Notes under the pieces: model-generated | Databases searched by the model: none | Seen by the model: the letters and a program-made list of their open reading frames with translations, nothing else | What the model was told of the DNA's origin: nothing | NCBI RefSeq assembly: GCF_944387275.1 | Contig: NZ_CALXEG010000012.1 | Coordinates: forward strand, 1 to 64,000 | Length of the DNA: 64,000 bases | Direction of reading: 5' to 3' | Source of the DNA: an uncultured Pseudoflavonifractor sp. | Lineage (GTDB): Bacteria > Bacillota > Clostridia > Oscillospirales > Oscillospiraceae | Program-made: the position numbers and the translations under genes | Part shown: positions 26,399-35,955 of the stretch, piece after piece | How the letters are laid out: the number at the start of each line of letters is the position of its first letter | How positions within the stretch are numbered: the first letter of the stretch is position 1

Positions 26399-28390
26399 TC
26401 ACTCATCCTCAAAATACTGGTCAATGGACCGGATCAGGTTCCGTGTGACCTGGTCCAGGGTGCCGGGCACCTGGGCGCCGGCGGTGGCCGCGTTGCCGCC
26501 GCCCCCCAGCTTTTCCAGCACCACCTGGACGTTGGTGTCCCCCATGCTGCGGGCCGAGATGATGACCCGCTCTCCGTCGGGGAAGAGGACAAAGGACGCG
26601 TCGATGCCCGCGATGTTCAGCAGCTCGTCGGCGGCCTGGGCGGCGGTGACCCGGCCCACGGTGTGGTCCACCCGGGCCACGGCGATGTTGTTGCGGTACA
26701 TCTTGGCGTTCTGGATGATGTCGTACTTGGCGATGGTGCCCTCCAGGTCGTTCTGGAAGAGCTTCTTCACGTCGCCGGTGTCCGCCCCGGCCCGGCGCAG
26801 GTAGGCCGCCGCCTCAAAGGTGCGGCCGCCGGTGCGCATGGTGAACTGCTTGGTGTCCAGCACGATGCCGGCCAGCAGGGCCTCCGCCTCGGCCCGCAGC
26901 AGGTCGGCGGGCTCCATGGCGTACTGGATGAGCTCGGTGACCAGCTCGCTGGCGGAGGAGGCGTAGGGCTCGTGGAAGTTGAGGGCGGCGTTGGCGATGT
27001 AGGTGGCCGCCCGGCGGTGGTGGTCGATGACCGCCACCTTGTTGCAGGAGAGCAGCACCTCCTGGGCGGACACCTGCTCGGGCCGGTTGGTGTCCACCAC
27101 CACCAGCAGGGCGTTGGCGTCGGCCATGATGAGGGCGTCCTGGGCGGAGAGGAAGGCGTCCCGGTACTCGGGCAGGGCGGAGAGCCGCTCGGCCATGCCG
27201 CTGGCCGGGTTCTGGCCGCTCTCCTTGATGATATGGGCGGGCACGCCCCGCTTCCGGCACAGGGCCATGACGCCGGACGCCGCGCCCATACAGTCCAGAT
27301 CGGGGTACTTGTGGCCCATGATGAACACCATGGACGCGGAGCTGATGAGCTCAGCCAGGGCGTTGGCCATGACCCGGCTCTTCACCTTGGTGCGCTTCTC
27401 GGTCTCCTTGGACCGGCCGCCGTAGAACTCAAAGGTGAACTTGTTCTTCACCACCGCCTGGTCGCCGCCCCGGGAGAGGGCCATGTCGATGGATAGGTTG
27501 GCGAACTGGAACAGCTCCTCCAGGCTGTCGGCGTCCTTGCCGATGCCGATGGACAGCGTGGCGGGGATGCCGTTGGGGCTGGTAATGGCGTGGACCGCGT
27601 CCAGCACGGAGTATTTCCCGTCCTGGTAGGCCTGGAGGTGCCGCTCCTCAAAGAGGAACAGGTAGTGGTCCCGGTTGTAGCGGCAGAAGATGCCCCCGGC
27701 GGGGGCCACCCACTCGTCCAGCCGGGCGTTGATCTCGCTGAGCAGGGCGGAGCTGGCGTTGTCCGACAGGCCCTTCAAAATCTCCTCGTAGTTGTCCAGC
27801 AGCAGGATGGCCACCACGGGCCGGGAGTCGTAAAACTCCTCCTTCACATTGGAGAACTCGGTCACATCCACCCAGTAGGTGGTGGCCAGGAAGCTCTGGT
27901 GGCCCCGATCGTCGGTGCGCACCAGGTGGCCATACACCAGAAAGCGCTTGTCCCCAATGCGCACCTCGTTGGGGCACTGGCTCTTGCCCTCCATGAGCCA
28001 GCGGGAGGTGAAGTCGGGCACTGCGGCGGACAGCTTGGTGTCGAACAGGTGCTCCCGCTCGCCGGTGAGCTGGAGAAAGCGCTCGTTGGACCAGATGACC
28101 TCGTCGGTCTCCGGCTTGAAGATGACCATGGGCAGGGGGGCGTTGACCATGGTGTCCTTGGTGGCCACGTCGATGTTGCAGGTGACGTTGTCGATATACT
28201 TGAGGATCTCCCGGCGGCGCAGGGTGTTGGCCCGGCGGAAGTAGGCGTAGAGCATGAGCACCACCACCGCCTCGGCGATCCCCAGGTACAAGTTGAAGAA
28301 GGCGGAGGCCACGGTGAAGCACACCAGGGCGATGAAATAGAGCCGCAGGCTGGGCTCCAGCAGATGGCTGAGCTTGTTTTTCTTTTTCAT
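26399..28390 (-). CDS. gdpP: Cyclic-di-AMP phosphodiesterase, GdpP/DHH family
   Basis: This membrane enzyme of about 663 residues hydrolyses c-di-AMP. Two N-terminal membrane helices (about residues 15-52) are followed by a degenerate PAS domain (about 80-150), a degenerate GGDEF domain (about 165-300) and a C-terminal DHH/DHHA1 phosphodiesterase (about 335-655). The DHH motifs are clear: GHKYPDLDCMGAA, VVVDTNRPE and VIDHHRRA. The DHHA1 loop GGGGNAATAGAQV lies near the C-terminus. ATG 28390 follows GAGGTGAGGA. It heads the minus-strand block, with a promoter at 28432-28460. Confidence 0.95.
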   Translation of the reverse strand: MKKKNKLSHLLEPSLRLYFIALVCFTVASAFFNLYLGIAEAVVVLMLYAYFRRANTLRRREILKYIDNVTCNIDVATKDTMVNAPLPMVIFKPETDEVIWSNERFLQLTGEREHLFDTKLSAAVPDFTSRWLMEGKSQCPNEVRIGDKRFLVYGHLVRTDDRGHQSFLATTYWVDVTEFSNVKEEFYDSRPVVAILLLDNYEEILKGLSDNASSALLSEINARLDEWVAPAGGIFCRYNRDHYLFLFEERHLQAYQDGKYSVLDAVHAITSPNGIPATLSIGIGKDADSLEELFQFANLSIDMALSRGGDQAVVKNKFTFEFYGGRSKETEKRTKVKSRVMANALAELISSASMVFIMGHKYPDLDCMGAASGVMALCRKRGVPAHIIKESGQNPASGMAERLSALPEYRDAFLSAQDALIMADANALLVVVDTNRPEQVSAQEVLLSCNKVAVIDHHRRAATYIANAALNFHEPYASSASELVTELIQYAMEPADLLRAEAEALLAGIVLDTKQFTMRTGGRTFEAAAYLRRAGADTGDVKKLFQNDLEGTIAKYDIIQNAKMYRNNIAVARVDHTVGRVTAAQAADELLNIAGIDASFVLFPDGERVIISARSMGDTNVQVVLEKLGGGGNAATAGAQVPGTLDQVTRNLIRSIDQYFEDE

Positions 28391-28431
28391 GGCGTCCTCA
28401 CCTCGGCACACAGCACATAATGAGAGAGATT

Positions 28432-28460
28432 ATTATATCAAAAAAAACTTTTCAATACAA
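28432..28460 (-). promoter_or_regulatory. Promoter of the gdpP-rplI-dnaB block
   Basis: On minus, TTGTAT (28460-28455), a 17-base spacer with a T-run and TATAAT (28437-28432) lie about 42 bases before the gdpP start. Confidence 0.75.
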
Positions 28461-28613
28461 GTGCGGCAGCCACATCGTCGGCCGGATTCAGGCCGGGCGG
28501 GGCAAAAAAACGCCCCCGCATTCCCTTTTCCCGTGGAAATTGTATCTCACGTTACATTCTTCCCCCATCCGCCGTGCCATAATAAGGCAAACAGCCCGGG
28601 TGTCCGTCCCCAC

Positions 28614-28642
28614 TTGCGGCCATCCCGTCCGACTGCTATACT
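28614..28642 (+). promoter_or_regulatory. Promoter of ilvE
   Basis: TTGCGG (28614-28619), a 17-base spacer and an extended -10, TGCTATACT (28634-28642). No T-box or other riboswitch is seen in the short leader. Confidence 0.65.
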
Positions 28643-28686
28643 AATGGGTATCCCATATCTCTCAATCACGTAAGGAGGCCGTCTCC

Positions 28687-29751
28687 ATGCATGAATTTCC
28701 CATCACCCGGGCCGCTCAGCTCAAGCCCAAGCCCGACCCCAAGACTCTGTCCTTCGGCAAGGTCTTTACCGACTACATGTTCCTGATGAACTACAACCCC
28801 GACCAGGGCTGGCATGACGGGCGCATCGTCCCCTACGCCCCCATCTCCCTGGAGCCCTCCGCCATGGTGTTCCACTACGCCCAGGAGGTCTTTGAGGGCA
28901 TGAAGGCCTACCGCAACCCCGAGGGCGGCGTGCAGCTGTTCCGGCCCATGGACAATGTCCGCCGGATGAACGACTCCTGCGAGCGCCTGTGCATCCCCAA
29001 GCTGCCCGAAGCCCTGGCCCTGGACGGCATCAAGGCCCTGGTCAAGACCGAGTCCGACTGGGTGCCCAGCGAGCCGGGCACCTCTCTGTATATCCGCCCC
29101 TTCATCATCGCCACTGACGCTAGCCTGGGCGTCCACGCCTCCCACACCTATCTGTTCTGCGTCATCTGCTGCCCCGTGGGCGCCTACTACGCCGAGGGCA
29201 TCAACCCGGTGCGCATCTACGTGGAGAGCGAGGATGTCCGCGCCGTCCGCGGCGGCACCGGCTACACCAAGTGCGGCGGCAACTACGCCGCCTCCATCCG
29301 GGCCGGCGAGCGGGCCGAGGGCCAGGGCTACGCCCAGGTTCTGTGGCTGGACGGCGTCCACCGGAAGTACATCGAGGAAGTGGGCTCCATGAACGTCATG
29401 TTCAAGGTGGACGGCGAGGTCATCACCCCCGAGCTCACCGGCTCCGTGCTGCCCGGCATCACCCGCCGCTCCTGCCTGCAGCTGCTGCGGGACTGGGGCT
29501 ATCCCGTCCAGGAGCGGCTCATCACCGCCCAGGAGCTCTTTGACGCCGCCGCCGAGGGCAAGCTGGACGAGGCCTGGGGCACCGGCACCGCCGCTGTGGT
29601 GTCCCCCATCGGCGAGATGGGCTGGGAGGACAAGCACACCGTGGTCAACGGCGGCAAGATCGGCCCCGTCACCCAGAAGCTGTACGACACCCTTACCGGC
29701 ATCCAGTGGGGCACCATTCCCGACCCCCACGGCTGGGTGGTCAAGCTCTGA
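28687..29751 (+). CDS. ilvE: Branched-chain amino acid aminotransferase
   Basis: This 354-residue PLP enzyme transfers amino groups between glutamate and the keto acids of Leu, Ile and Val. It belongs to the class IV, longer BCAT type. Motifs include FEGMKAYRN near residue 70, GTGYTKCGGNYAAS near 186 with the PLP-binding Lys, EEVGSMNVMF near 227 and GITRRS near 258, plus the late GTAAVVSPIG. AAGGAGG precedes ATG 28687. It appears to be a single-gene unit, ended by a strong terminator at 29776-29811. Confidence 0.96.
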   Translation: MHEFPITRAAQLKPKPDPKTLSFGKVFTDYMFLMNYNPDQGWHDGRIVPYAPISLEPSAMVFHYAQEVFEGMKAYRNPEGGVQLFRPMDNVRRMNDSCERLCIPKLPEALALDGIKALVKTESDWVPSEPGTSLYIRPFIIATDASLGVHASHTYLFCVICCPVGAYYAEGINPVRIYVESEDVRAVRGGTGYTKCGGNYAASIRAGERAEGQGYAQVLWLDGVHRKYIEEVGSMNVMFKVDGEVITPELTGSVLPGITRRSCLQLLRDWGYPVQERLITAQELFDAAAEGKLDEAWGTGTAAVVSPIGEMGWEDKHTVVNGGKIGPVTQKLYDTLTGIQWGTIPDPHGWVVKL

Positions 29752-29775
29752 GCCTGATAAACGAATAAACGACAG

Positions 29776-29811
29776 AAAACCTCCGCGGACCATGGAGTCC
29801 GCGGAGGTTTT
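29776..29811 (+). terminator. Terminator after ilvE
   Basis: A 15-bp perfect stem, AAAACCTCCGCGGAC / GTCCGCGGAGGTTTT, with a CATGGA loop. Confidence 0.9.
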
Positions 29812-29847
29812 CCACATGTTTCGCGCAAATTGTGGACATGCCCCAAA

Positions 29848-29899
29848 GCCTTCCCCCTGGGGGGAAGGTGGCTGGCCGCAGGCCAGACGGATGAGGGGG
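29848..29899. repeat. Intergenic palindromic repeat, half copy
   Basis: GCCTTCCCCC..GGGGGAAGGTGGC, a TGGCC/GGCCA hairpin and GGATGAGGGG. The 5' remnant at bases 1-30 of the window has the same hairpin type. Confidence 0.7.
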
Positions 29900-29934
29900 A
29901 CGGCAGATCTCAATTTGCGAGGACGATGGGTGCC

Positions 29935-30206
29935 TTACTCCGCCTCCAGGTACAGCAGGCACAGGGCCATGGTGTTCTCCAGGCCCTCCCAGTGGGTGCG
30001 AATCCCCAGCGGGCCCACGCCCGCCGGGGGCCCCTCTTTTTTATCTGCTCGGGCGGACTGAATCCGCCCGGCATCAGGATTTTGCCTCCGGCAAAATGCC
30101 TGGACGCGCCGGGGCGCGCCGTCGCGCACCCAGCAGCCTTTTACTCCGCCTCCAGGTACAGCAGGCACAGGGCCATGGTGTTCTTCAGGCCCTCCCAGTG
30201 GGTGCG
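29935..30206 (-). repeat. 66-bp duplication of the M42 peptidase 3' end around a 140-bp structured insert
   Basis: Bases 29935-30000 repeat 30141-30206, the last 22 codons of the peptidase including its stop, with one mismatch. Between them, 30001-30140 is hairpin-rich: GGGCGGA/TCCGCCC near 30050-30070, ATTTTGCC/GGCAAAAT near 30080-30098, and GGCGCGCC near 30111. The outer copy is not translated, because the functional stop is at 30141. Confidence 0.85.
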
Positions 30207-31181
30207 CTCCATGCCGTGAGAGGCGTGGACGCCGGGGCCGATGAGGGCGGCCCGCACGTCGGCGCCGGCCCGCCAGGCCACAGTGGCGTCCGAGCTGTAG
30301 TGGGGGTAGATGTCCACGGCGTAGTCCACACTGCCCTGCTGGGCCAGGTTGACCAGCCGGGTCACCATGCCGTAGTCATAGGGCCCGCCGCTGTCCTTGG
30401 CGCAGATGGACACCTGGTACTCGGTGCAGGTCAGGTCCAGGCCCACACAGCCCATATCCACGATGAGCAGTTCGTCCAGGTCGCGGGGCACGGTGGCGCC
30501 GCCGTGCCCCACCTCCTCGTGGACGGAGAAGATGAGGCGGGTGTCGTATCTGGGCTTCAGGTTCTGCTCATGGAGCACCTGCATCAGGGTGAGCAGGCAG
30601 GCGGCGGAGCCCTTGTCGTCGATGAAGCGGGACTTGAGGAAGCCGCTGGGCGTCACCACGGTCTTGGGGTCAAAGCAGACGTAGTCCCCGGGGCGGATGC
30701 CCAGGGCCTCCACGTCCTCCCTGGACTTGACCACCTCGTCAATGCGCACGGCCATGTTGTCCTCGTCCCGGGCCCGGGTCGAGGCGTCGTCGTAGACGTG
30801 GACGGCGGGGGACAGGGACAGGACGGTGCCGGTGTAGCGGCGGCCGTCCCGGGTGTAGATGGCGCAGTACTCCCCGTCCAGGGTGGGCAGAATGGGGCCG
30901 CCCACCCGGGTGATCTTCAGCTGGCCGTCGGCGGTAATGGACCGGACCATCAGCCCCAGGGTGTCCACGTGGGAACAGAGGGCCACCTTTTTTCCACTCT
31001 CCCGGCCCGGAATGTGGACGATCACATTGCCCTTGTTGGTCTGGGTGGTCTCATAGCCCAGTCGGGCGGCAAAGCCGGCGAGAAAGGCGGCCGCGGCCTG
31101 GGTGAAGCCGCTGGGGCTGTCGATGCCCAGCAGCTCCTGGGCATTCTCCATCACTTTATCCTGATACGCGGAAATATCCAT
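30141..31181 (-). CDS. M42-family metallopeptidase (aminopeptidase/endoglucanase family)
   Basis: This 346-residue dinuclear metal aminopeptidase of the cytoplasm has metal-site motifs ALCSHVDTLGLMV near residue 66 (His and Asp), FIDDKGSAACLL near 184 (Asp), SVHEEVGHGGA near 215 (Glu pair) and a late conserved GPGVHASHGMERTHW near 316 (His). M42 enzymes often form large tetrahedral particles that trim peptides. AGAGGAG precedes ATG 31181. The gene is apparently alone. Its last 66 bases are duplicated just downstream (29935-30000), with a 140-bp insert between, but the reading frame itself is intact. Confidence 0.94.
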   Translation of the reverse strand: MDISAYQDKVMENAQELLGIDSPSGFTQAAAAFLAGFAARLGYETTQTNKGNVIVHIPGRESGKKVALCSHVDTLGLMVRSITADGQLKITRVGGPILPTLDGEYCAIYTRDGRRYTGTVLSLSPAVHVYDDASTRARDEDNMAVRIDEVVKSREDVEALGIRPGDYVCFDPKTVVTPSGFLKSRFIDDKGSAACLLTLMQVLHEQNLKPRYDTRLIFSVHEEVGHGGATVPRDLDELLIVDMGCVGLDLTCTEYQVSICAKDSGGPYDYGMVTRLVNLAQQGSVDYAVDIYPHYSSDATVAWRAGADVRAALIGPGVHASHGMERTHWEGLKNTMALCLLYLEAE

Positions 31182-31263
31182 TGAAATCAGCTCCTCTGCT
31201 GTGATATTCTTACCTGTACAGCATAGCGCCTAGGCGCGGAAATTTCAAGTGAGGCGACATTCC

Positions 31264-31740
31264 ATGGCTGAAGAAAAGACCAATGTGATGCGGGTCCTGG
31301 AGCAGAAGAAGATCCGCTATACCCCCCATACCTACCCCTGCCCCAACGGCGCGGTGGACGGCGTCACCGTGGCGCAGCTCATCGGCGCGGACGTGGAGCG
31401 GGTATACAAGACCCTGGTGACCCGGGGCGCCAGCAAGCAGAACTATGTGTTTGTGGTGCCCGCCCTGGGCTCCCTGAACCTGAAGGCGGCGGCCAAGGCG
31501 GTGGGGGAGAAGTCCATTGAGATGATCCACCAGGCCGAGCTGCTCCCCCTCACCGGGTACGTCCACGGCGGCTGCTCCCCGGTGGGCATGAAGAAGCAGT
31601 TCAAGACCGTCATCGACGAGAGCGCCCAGGGTCTGGAGACCATGATCGTCAGCGCGGGGAAGATCGGCTTCCAGGTGGAGCTTGCCCCGGCGGATCTGGC
31701 GGGCCTGGTACGGGCCCGGTTCGCGCCCATCAGCGGCTGA
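31264..31740 (+). CDS. ybaK: YbaK/EbsC-type aminoacyl-tRNA deacylase
   Basis: This protein of about 158 residues fits the YbaK/EbsC single-domain editing family, which hydrolyses Cys-tRNA(Pro). The N-terminal MRVLEQKKIRYTPHTYP and central VYKTLVTRGASKQNYVFVVP, with its catalytic-pocket Lys, match the family pattern, followed by GYVHGGCSPVGMKKQF near residue 98. I chose ATG 31264 behind GTGAGG; an in-frame GTG at 31249 overlaps that ribosome site. It is a single-gene unit, ended by a bidirectional terminator. Confidence 0.93.
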   Translation: MAEEKTNVMRVLEQKKIRYTPHTYPCPNGAVDGVTVAQLIGADVERVYKTLVTRGASKQNYVFVVPALGSLNLKAAAKAVGEKSIEMIHQAELLPLTGYVHGGCSPVGMKKQFKTVIDESAQGLETMIVSAGKIGFQVELAPADLAGLVRARFAPISG

Positions 31741-31758
31741 GCGCATTTTATCCCATCA

Positions 31759-31791
31759 AACAGGGCCTGCGGCTGTGCCGCAGGCCCTGTT
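31759..31791. terminator. Bidirectional terminator
   Basis: A perfect 15-bp stem, AACAGGGCCTGCGGC/GCCGCAGGCCCTGTT, with a TGT loop and TTGTTATTT on plus. It lies between convergent genes, three bases from the minus-strand stop. Confidence 0.85.
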
Positions 31792-31794
31792 TTG

Positions 31795-32688
31795 TTATTT
31801 CTCCTCTCGCTCGCTCCTGCGGACGGCCAGCCGGGCCTTGATCTGCTCCAGGGCCTCGCCGTGGCGAACCGACTTCATATCGGGGAAGGCCTTGAGCAGG
31901 CGCTTCTGACCGAAGCGGTAGGTGGATAGCAGCTCCTCGTTGGCGGCGCGCAGCTCGGCCAGGGCGGCCTCCCGGCGGCGGAGGGCCTCCTCCCGGACGG
32001 CCCGCAGCTTGGCCTGCTCCTCCGCCCGCTGGGCCCGCCGCTCCCCGGCGGACTCCTTCAGGGCCTCTCCCTTCTCGGAGACGGCCAGGGTGGTGTCGGC
32101 CAGCCGCTCGCCCAGGCTGTCCGACACCTCGTGGATCTTGGCGGCCAGCTCCTCCAGCTGGCGCAGGCGCTTGTTCAGGCCCACCACCGTGGCCACGGTG
32201 GCCGCCAGATCGGACAGGATCAGGGCGGTGAACACCGCCAGCAGCACCACCCCCAGAGTGTGGGGGATGGCGGCGGCAAAGGAGGCCACCATGGGGTGGA
32301 TCACGTCCATGATGAGCAGGCAGGCCAGGCCCCACACCAGGGAGAACAGCAGGCACACGTACCCGTTCAGATTAAAGGGCATTTTGGAGTAGTCCCACCA
32401 CTTCTGGTGGAAGACCTTCTCCAGCACAAAGCCGGTGAGCCACTCCAGGGCGGTGGTGAGGAGCACCGAGCACAGGAACAGGAGGAACACATTGTCCTTC
32501 ACCGGGGTGAGCAGGCCCACCACCAGCACCACGCCGAAGCCGTAGATGGGGCAGAGGGGGCCGTTGAGGAAGCCCCGGTTGACGAACTTTCCCGACTTGG
32601 CCGCCGCAAAGCACACCTCGCAGCACCAGCCCAGGAAGGCATAGAGGAAAAAGTACCACATGTATTCGTAGCAGATATCCCAGTTCAT
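31795..32688 (-). CDS. Putative ABC-transporter type IV (CmpB-like) membrane protein
   Basis: This 297-residue protein matches the PF06541 ABC_trans_CmpB family: YFFLYAFLGWCCEVCFAA at the start, the conserved RGFLNGPLCPIYGFGVV near residue 38, and five or six membrane segments up to about residue 175. A long charged coiled-coil-like tail of about 110 residues follows, rich in Arg, Glu and Ala. Despite the family name, no transport activity has been established from sequence. Start ATG 32688 follows GGGAAAG. No ATPase gene is adjacent, so the gene stands alone. Confidence 0.85.
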   Translation of the reverse strand: MNWDICYEYMWYFFLYAFLGWCCEVCFAAAKSGKFVNRGFLNGPLCPIYGFGVVLVVGLLTPVKDNVFLLFLCSVLLTTALEWLTGFVLEKVFHQKWWDYSKMPFNLNGYVCLLFSLVWGLACLLIMDVIHPMVASFAAAIPHTLGVVLLAVFTALILSDLAATVATVVGLNKRLRQLEELAAKIHEVSDSLGERLADTTLAVSEKGEALKESAGERRAQRAEEQAKLRAVREEALRRREAALAELRAANEELLSTYRFGQKRLLKAFPDMKSVRHGEALEQIKARLAVRRSEREEK

Positions 32689-32837
32689 TTCTTTCCCGCT
32701 TTCCCCGGGTCGCGGCCCGGCCGAAAAATTTTCCCACCTGATTTCCCCTCTTTGGGGAACCTTTGGTTTTTTCCTTCGTCTATATGGCTGTGAAAGGGGA
32801 CGGCGCGTCCCTGAAAACCGTATAAAGGAGCATTACG

Positions 32838-33674
32838 ATGAAGAAAGCTGCCGCTCTGGGCCTGTCCCTGGCCCTCACTGCATCCATGACCCTGCCCGCC
32901 CTGGCCGCGGAGGCCATGCCCATCTCCGCCAAAGCCGGCTACGACACCGCCATCACCCTCAACGGCCAGGTGCTGGACACCAGCGCCATCCCCGCCGTGG
33001 ACGGCGAGAACCTGATCCCCATGCGCCTGGTGGCCGAGAACGACCACGGCTCCGCCAGCTGGTTCCCCGAGGAGAACACCGGCTGGTTCTACCTGGACGG
33101 CGGCAACATCACCGTCAACTTCGCCGACAACACCGTCACCGTGGGCGACGAGCTGGTGAAGGGCAAGGCCCAGGTGGTCAGCGGCGTGACCTTCCTGTCC
33201 GCCAGCGTGCTGGAGCTCTTTGAGGGCTACGACGTGGCCGTGGCCGAGGACGGCTCCATCGCCATCACCACCCCCAACGGCACGCCCCTTGTCCAGGGCG
33301 CCTACACCATCCAGGAGGCCGCCGGCATCGCCGTGGGCATGAAGACCGGCCTGGACGTGCTGGTGGAGAACTACGGCGTGCCCCAGGGCGCGCTGGAGGA
33401 GGGCGTGGCCTTCCTGCCCATGATCACCTCTCCCGACACCGTCATCCTGGGCAAGCTGGCCGAGGGCGCCGATGTGGACGCCGTGAAGGAGGCCTTTGAG
33501 GCCTACCGCCAGAGCCAGGAGGACACCTTCTCCTGGTACCTGAGCCAGAACCTGCCCAAGGTGCAGAACGCCCGCACCGTGGTGGACGGGGACTACATCC
33601 TCTTTGTCATCGGCGAGAACCCCGACGCCGCCGAGGAGGCCTTCCACACCTTCGTGGCCGCTCAGAACGCCTGA
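32838..33674 (+). CDS. Exported stalk-domain protein with DUF4358-like C-terminus
   Basis: This 278-residue secreted protein has a signal peptide of about 24 residues (MKKAAALGLSLALTASMTLP, cleaved near ALAAEA). Residues about 35-140 form a copper amine oxidase N-terminal-like (stalk) domain, with LIPMRLVAENDHGSASWFPEE. Residues about 170-275 resemble DUF4358, with GKLAEGADVDAVKEAFEAYRQSQ and a late VDGDYILFVIGENPDAAEEAF. Both domains are common on Clostridia surfaces and have no known catalysis. AAAGGAG precedes ATG 32838, and a strong terminator follows. Confidence 0.8.
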   Translation: MKKAAALGLSLALTASMTLPALAAEAMPISAKAGYDTAITLNGQVLDTSAIPAVDGENLIPMRLVAENDHGSASWFPEENTGWFYLDGGNITVNFADNTVTVGDELVKGKAQVVSGVTFLSASVLELFEGYDVAVAEDGSIAITTPNGTPLVQGAYTIQEAAGIAVGMKTGLDVLVENYGVPQGALEEGVAFLPMITSPDTVILGKLAEGADVDAVKEAFEAYRQSQEDTFSWYLSQNLPKVQNARTVVDGDYILFVIGENPDAAEEAFHTFVAAQNA

Positions 33675-33693
33675 GCCTTTTATACCCGAATGA

Positions 33694-33731
33694 CCCCCGC
33701 CGGCCTGTGGCCGGCGGGGGTTTCGTTTTTT
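33694..33731 (+). terminator. Terminator after the stalk-domain gene
   Basis: A 12-bp perfect stem, CCCCCGCCGGCC/GGCCGGCGGGGG, with a TGT loop and TTTCGTTTTTT. It may also serve ftsH paralogue 2 from the other side. Confidence 0.9.
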
Positions 33732-33744
33732 CTGTGTTTCTTTC

Positions 33745-35619
33745 TCAGCTGTTGAGCATGGCCATGAATTCCTCGCCGGTGATGGTCTCCTTCTCCAGCA
33801 GGTAGGCGGCCAGCTTGTGGAGCTGGTCCTCGTGCTCTTTGAGTAGACGGCGGGCCTTGTCGTGGGCGTTCTTCACCGTCTCCACCACCAGGGCGTCCAC
33901 CCGGGAGGCGGTGTCCGCCGCGCAGGTCAGGGAGGCGTCGCCCCCCAGGTACTTGTTCTGCACCGTCTCCAGGGCCACCATGTCGAACTCGTCGGTCATG
34001 CCGTACCGGGTCACCATGGCCCGGGAGAGCTTGGTGGCCTGCTCGATGTCGTTGGAGGCGCCGGTGGTCATGTTGTCCGGCCCGAAGATCAGCTCCTCGG
34101 CGGCCCGGCCGCCGGTGAGGGTGGCGATCTTGTTGGTCAGCTCGGTGCGGCTCATGAGGGACTTCTCCCCCTGCTCCACCTGCATGGTGTACCCCAGGGC
34201 GCCGGAGGTGCGGGGAATGATGGTGATCTTGGTCACCGGGGCGGAGTGGGTCTGGAGGGCGGCCACCAGGGCGTGGCCGATCTCGTGGTAGGCCACAATC
34301 TTCTTCTCCTCCGGGGAGATGACCGCGTTCTTCCGCTGAGCGCCGGCGATGACGGTCTCCACGCTCTCCTCCAGGTCGGCCTGGGTCACGGTCTTGCGGC
34401 CCATGCGCACCGCCCGGAGGGCGCCCTCATTGATGATGTTGGCCAGCTCGGCGCCCGAGGCGCCGGCGGTGGCCCGGGCAATGGCGTCCCAGTCCACGTC
34501 GGCGTCCAGATGGACGTCCTTGCCGTGGACCTTCAGAATGGCGATACGGCCCTGGAGGTCGGGCAGCTCCACGGGCACCCGCCGGTCAAACCGGCCGGGC
34601 CGCAGCAGGGCGGGGTCCAGGGACTCGGGCCGGTTGGTGGCCGCCAGCAGCACCACGCCCTTCCGGCCGTCAAAGCCGTCCATCTCAGCCAGCAGCTGGT
34701 TCAGGGTCTGCTCCCGCTCGTCGTTGCCGCCCACGCCGGCGCCGTCCCGCTTCTTGCCGATGGCGTCGATCTCGTCGATGAACACGATGCAGGGGGCCTT
34801 CTCATTGGCCTGCTTGAACAGATCGCGAACCTTGGCGGCCCCCATACCCACGAACATCTCCACAAACTCCGAGCCGGAGATGGAGAAGAAGGGCACCTTT
34901 GCCTCCCCGGCCACGGCCTTGGCCAGCAGGGTTTTGCCGGTGCCCGGCGGGCCCACCAGCAGCACGCCCTTGGGCAGCTTGGCGCCGATGGCGGCGTACT
35001 TCTCCGGCTCGTGGAGGAAGTCCACCACCTCCATCAGGGACTCCTTGGCCTCGTCCTGTCCGGCCACGTCGGCAAAGGTGACGCCGGTGGCCTTCTCCTC
35101 CACGTAGATCTTGGCCCCCGACTTGCCGAAGGTCATGGCGTTGCCCATGCCGCCGGGCATACCGCCGCCCATCCGCTTGACCATCCACCGGGACAGCAGC
35201 TCGCCGATGACCAGGAAGAACACGATGGGCAGCACCCAGCTCACCACAAAGCTCAGCAGCGGGGAGGCCTGGGTGGGGATGGAGGCGGCGAAGTGGATGT
35301 CCGGGTCGCTGCGCAGCTGCTGGAGCAGCCGCTGGCCGTCGTCGGGCCACGGGCCGGTCTTATAGTACCCCTCGTTGCCCTGGTCGTCGGTGGCAATGAA
35401 GACGATCTGCTGTTCCTCCGTCTCCCAGGCCACGTCGCTGACCTGGCCGTTGTCCACCATGGTGAGGAACTGGTCGTAGCTGACCTCCACCACCTGCTTG
35501 TCCAGTACCGAGGGGAACAGCAGCGCGTTGAGCAGCATGACCACCACCATGGCGATGATATAGTAAAAAATCAGCGGTTTCTTGGGGGGTGTGGGCTTGG
35601 TGTCTTTCACTTCCTGCAT
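33745..35619 (-). CDS. ftsH: ATP-dependent zinc metalloprotease FtsH, paralogue 2
   Basis: This second FtsH has about 624 residues. Membrane helices lie near residues 16-34 and 130-150, with an extracytosolic domain between. Walker A GPPGTGKT lies near 220, Walker [12 protein letters not shown] near 274 and RPGRFDRRV near 335. The protease site is HEIGH rather than HEAGH, still a valid HExxH zinc motif. The ATG at 35619 follows GAAGGAGG; the longer frame lacks a ribosome site. It stands alone, with its own promoter (35678-35706). The paralogue at 19349 is the one in the tilS-hpt operon context, so the two may divide substrates. Confidence 0.95.
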   Translation of the reverse strand: MQEVKDTKPTPPKKPLIFYYIIAMVVVMLLNALLFPSVLDKQVVEVSYDQFLTMVDNGQVSDVAWETEEQQIVFIATDDQGNEGYYKTGPWPDDGQRLLQQLRSDPDIHFAASIPTQASPLLSFVVSWVLPIVFFLVIGELLSRWMVKRMGGGMPGGMGNAMTFGKSGAKIYVEEKATGVTFADVAGQDEAKESLMEVVDFLHEPEKYAAIGAKLPKGVLLVGPPGTGKTLLAKAVAGEAKVPFFSISGSEFVEMFVGMGAAKVRDLFKQANEKAPCIVFIDEIDAIGKKRDGAGVGGNDEREQTLNQLLAEMDGFDGRKGVVLLAATNRPESLDPALLRPGRFDRRVPVELPDLQGRIAILKVHGKDVHLDADVDWDAIARATAGASGAELANIINEGALRAVRMGRKTVTQADLEESVETVIAGAQRKNAVISPEEKKIVAYHEIGHALVAALQTHSAPVTKITIIPRTSGALGYTMQVEQGEKSLMSRTELTNKIATLTGGRAAEELIFGPDNMTTGASNDIEQATKLSRAMVTRYGMTDEFDMVALETVQNKYLGGDASLTCAADTASRVDALVVETVKNAHDKARRLLKEHEDQLHKLAAYLLEKETITGEEFMAMLNS

Positions 35620-35677
35620 CTCAATGCCTCCTTCTGTCGGCTCGCTTCTATTGGCGCGTTTTATTTTTACACGAAAT

Positions 35678-35706
35678 AAAATATTCTTTCCTGACCGGAA
35701 ATTCAA
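35678..35706 (-). promoter_or_regulatory. Promoter of ftsH paralogue 2
   Basis: On minus, TTGAAT (35706-35701), a 17-base spacer and TATTTT (35683-35678). Confidence 0.6.
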
Positions 35707-35955
35707 TAAAAAAAGTGTGAACATTCCCCGCTTTTTGCGTTACAATCTCTTCGTTTTGGGCAAATAGGGCTCCGCAGCTGGGACAGGCTTCCAGCCATAT
35801 GTCCCTCTTCCGTCTCTTCGGCCCAAAATTCCCCGAATCTTCCCTCTCTGCCCGCCTTTTTCCCCCTATATGTTGTGCAAAATGCGGCTGTCATTTTCCC
35901 TTTTCCGGGGGTATAATGGAATCCACAAAATCGGGCTTGGAAAGGGCTGGCTGAC

